Assembly: GCA_934662925.1 (NCBI GenBank) | Contig: CAKUKL010000026.1 | Coordinates: 1 to 11,833, forward strand | Source of the DNA: an uncultured Oscillospiraceae bacterium | GTDB lineage: Bacteria > Bacillota > Clostridia > Oscillospirales > Oscillospiraceae | Direction of reading: 5' to 3' | Length of the DNA stretch: 11,833 nucleotides | In this document: in pieces, positions 10,899-11,833 of the stretch | Layout: each line of letters opens with the position of its first letter | Numbering within the stretch: the first letter of the stretch is position 1 | Position numbers and translations under genes: made by a program | Notes under the pieces: model-generated | What the model saw: only the letters and a program-made list of their open reading frames with translations | Told to the model about the DNA's origin: nothing | Databases searched by the model: none

Positions 10899-11833
10899 TT
10901 ATTCTTTCGGCTCCTCTTCCTCGTAGGGGGCCTCGTAATCGCCCTCGCCGGCGGAAGGCTCGGCAGGGGCCTCGGCGGGGGCGGCGTTCTCGGCGGGAGC
11001 GGCTTCCGCAGTTTCCACAGCTTTCTCAACAGCTTCGGTCTCCGGCTCGTCGGCAGGCACCTCGGGGATGGGCACACCGTTCTCGGCCAGAATGGCCTTC
11101 TCCTCGTCGGTCAGGGGCTCAAGCTCCTCTTCCTTCGGCTTGTACTTGGCGTCGGGATCGTTGTAGGGGGTGATGGGGTAGCGGTTGGGATCGTAAGCGC
11201 GGCCCCGGGCGTAGGCGCGGATGCCCTCCCGGCTGGCGGACAGGTCGACGCCCTTGGTCTTGGCCTGGGGCTGGACCTTCTTCTTGCCCTTGCCGGCGGC
11301 GATGGCGGCGGCCTTCTTCTCGGCGGCGATGCGGCGGCGCTCCTTCTCCTCCTCCTTGGCGATCCTGGCCTGACGGGCGGCCTCCTCGCGGGCGGCCTCG
11401 TAGTCCTTGCGGAGCATACGGGCGAAAATCAGCTCCTGGATCATGCCCAGCAGGGAGTTGGCGATCCAGTAGATACACAGACCGGCAGGCAGGGTGAAGC
11501 CGATCCACAGGGACATCAGGGGCATCATGATGAACATGGAACGGTTGGTGGCGGCCTGGGCCTCCTCCGCCTCCTTGTTCATCGCGTTGGTCTTGGTGGT
11601 GATCTTGGAAGAGATGAAAGACAGCGCGGCGGAGATGATGGGCAGCAGGAACAGGCCGATGGCGCTCCAGTAGCTGCCGGTCAGCCACTGCTCGCTCTTC
11701 CAGAACATCAGGTTGGGCACCTGAGACAGGTCGATGCCAAAGAAGTTGAAGTTGATGGCGCTGAGCTTGTCGGCGTAGTCAGGGATAGCGCTCTTGACCA
11801 GATCCATGACGGAGCTGTCCTTGAGCATACCAG
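10899..11833 (-). CDS. yidC: Membrane insertase YidC/OxaA/SpoIIIJ (5' end cut)
   Basis: Membrane protein insertase that places proteins in the cytoplasmic membrane alone or with Sec. The window has the last 310 or so residues; the start lies beyond the right edge. Counting from the methionine at 11828, residues 53-73 form a transmembrane helix. The region 97-133 holds two more (MPLMSLWIGFTLPAGLCIYW is the conserved YidC segment, 102-121). After about residue 136 comes an unusually long cytoplasmic tail of about 170 residues. It starts as a basic/acidic coiled-coil-like stretch (EEEKERRRIAAEKKAAAI), passes through RGRAYDPNRYPITPY and ends in a Glu/Ala/Pro-rich acidic segment. YidC tails often dock ribosomes through basic residues; this one is acidic at its end. 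It sits in an operon with jag. Confidence 0.94.
   Translation of the reverse strand, partial: GMLKDSSVMDLVKSAIPDYADKLSAINFNFFGIDLSQVPNLMFWKSEQWLTGSYWSAIGLFLLPIISAALSFISSKITTKTNAMNKEAEEAQAATNRSMFIMMPLMSLWIGFTLPAGLCIYWIANSLLGMIQELIFARMLRKDYEAAREEAARQARIAKEEEKERRRIAAEKKAAAIAAGKGKKKVQPQAKTKGVDLSASREGIRAYARGRAYDPNRYPITPYNDPDAKYKPKEEELEPLTDEEKAILAENGVPIPEVPADEPETEAVEKAVETAEAAPAENAAPAEAPAEPSAGEGDYEAPYEEEEPKE

Overview
The window is most likely chromosomal DNA from a GC-rich Gram-positive gut-type Firmicute, probably of the Oscillospiraceae (Oscillibacter/Flavonifractor-like). The evidence is a set of recognisable Firmicutes housekeeping genes (darA-holB and yidC-jag), SLH-domain surface anchoring, AGGAGG-type ribosome binding sites and high GC with strong G/C third positions. 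The family assignment is inferred from style of sequence, not from a search.

Layout from left to right. (1) Positions 1-744 hold no gene I can support. They are packed with short perfect palindromes, a degenerate 40-bp direct repeat and terminator-like hairpins. (2) Two minus-strand housekeeping genes follow: a short DNA polymerase III delta-prime gene (holB, 745-1494) and, 4 bp upstream of it, the c-di-AMP receptor darA/pstA (1499-1822), which has a GC-rich, foldable leader and an AT-rich promoter zone at about 1914-1970. (3) A strong terminator (2046-2086) closes a very large minus-strand gene (2122-6966, 1614 aa). Its product is an exported cell-surface protein with a glycine-rich N-terminus, two blocks of beta-helix-like repeats, a Pro/Thr/Gln/Glu linker and three C-terminal SLH domains. 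(4) Diverging from it across a 260-bp regulatory region is a plus-strand two-component operon: a YesN-type response regulator with an AraC HTH (7227-8240) and, 5 bp later, a YesM-type sensor histidine kinase (8246-9970). (5) A bidirectional terminator (9992-10030) separates this from the convergent minus-strand pair yidC (10899 to beyond the right edge) and jag/khpB (10041-10865).

How the parts may work together: the housekeeping genes serve DNA replication (HolB), c-di-AMP sensing (DarA), membrane protein insertion (YidC) and RNA binding linked to cell division (Jag/KhpB). The central part looks like a self-contained accessory module, in which a membrane sensor and an AraC-type regulator sit back to back with one giant wall-bound protein that they may control. 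The most interesting observations are the unusual architecture of that protein (degenerate SLH-like segments appear to alternate with the beta-helix blocks), its divergent pairing with the two-component system, and the hairpin-dense 745-bp region at the left edge.
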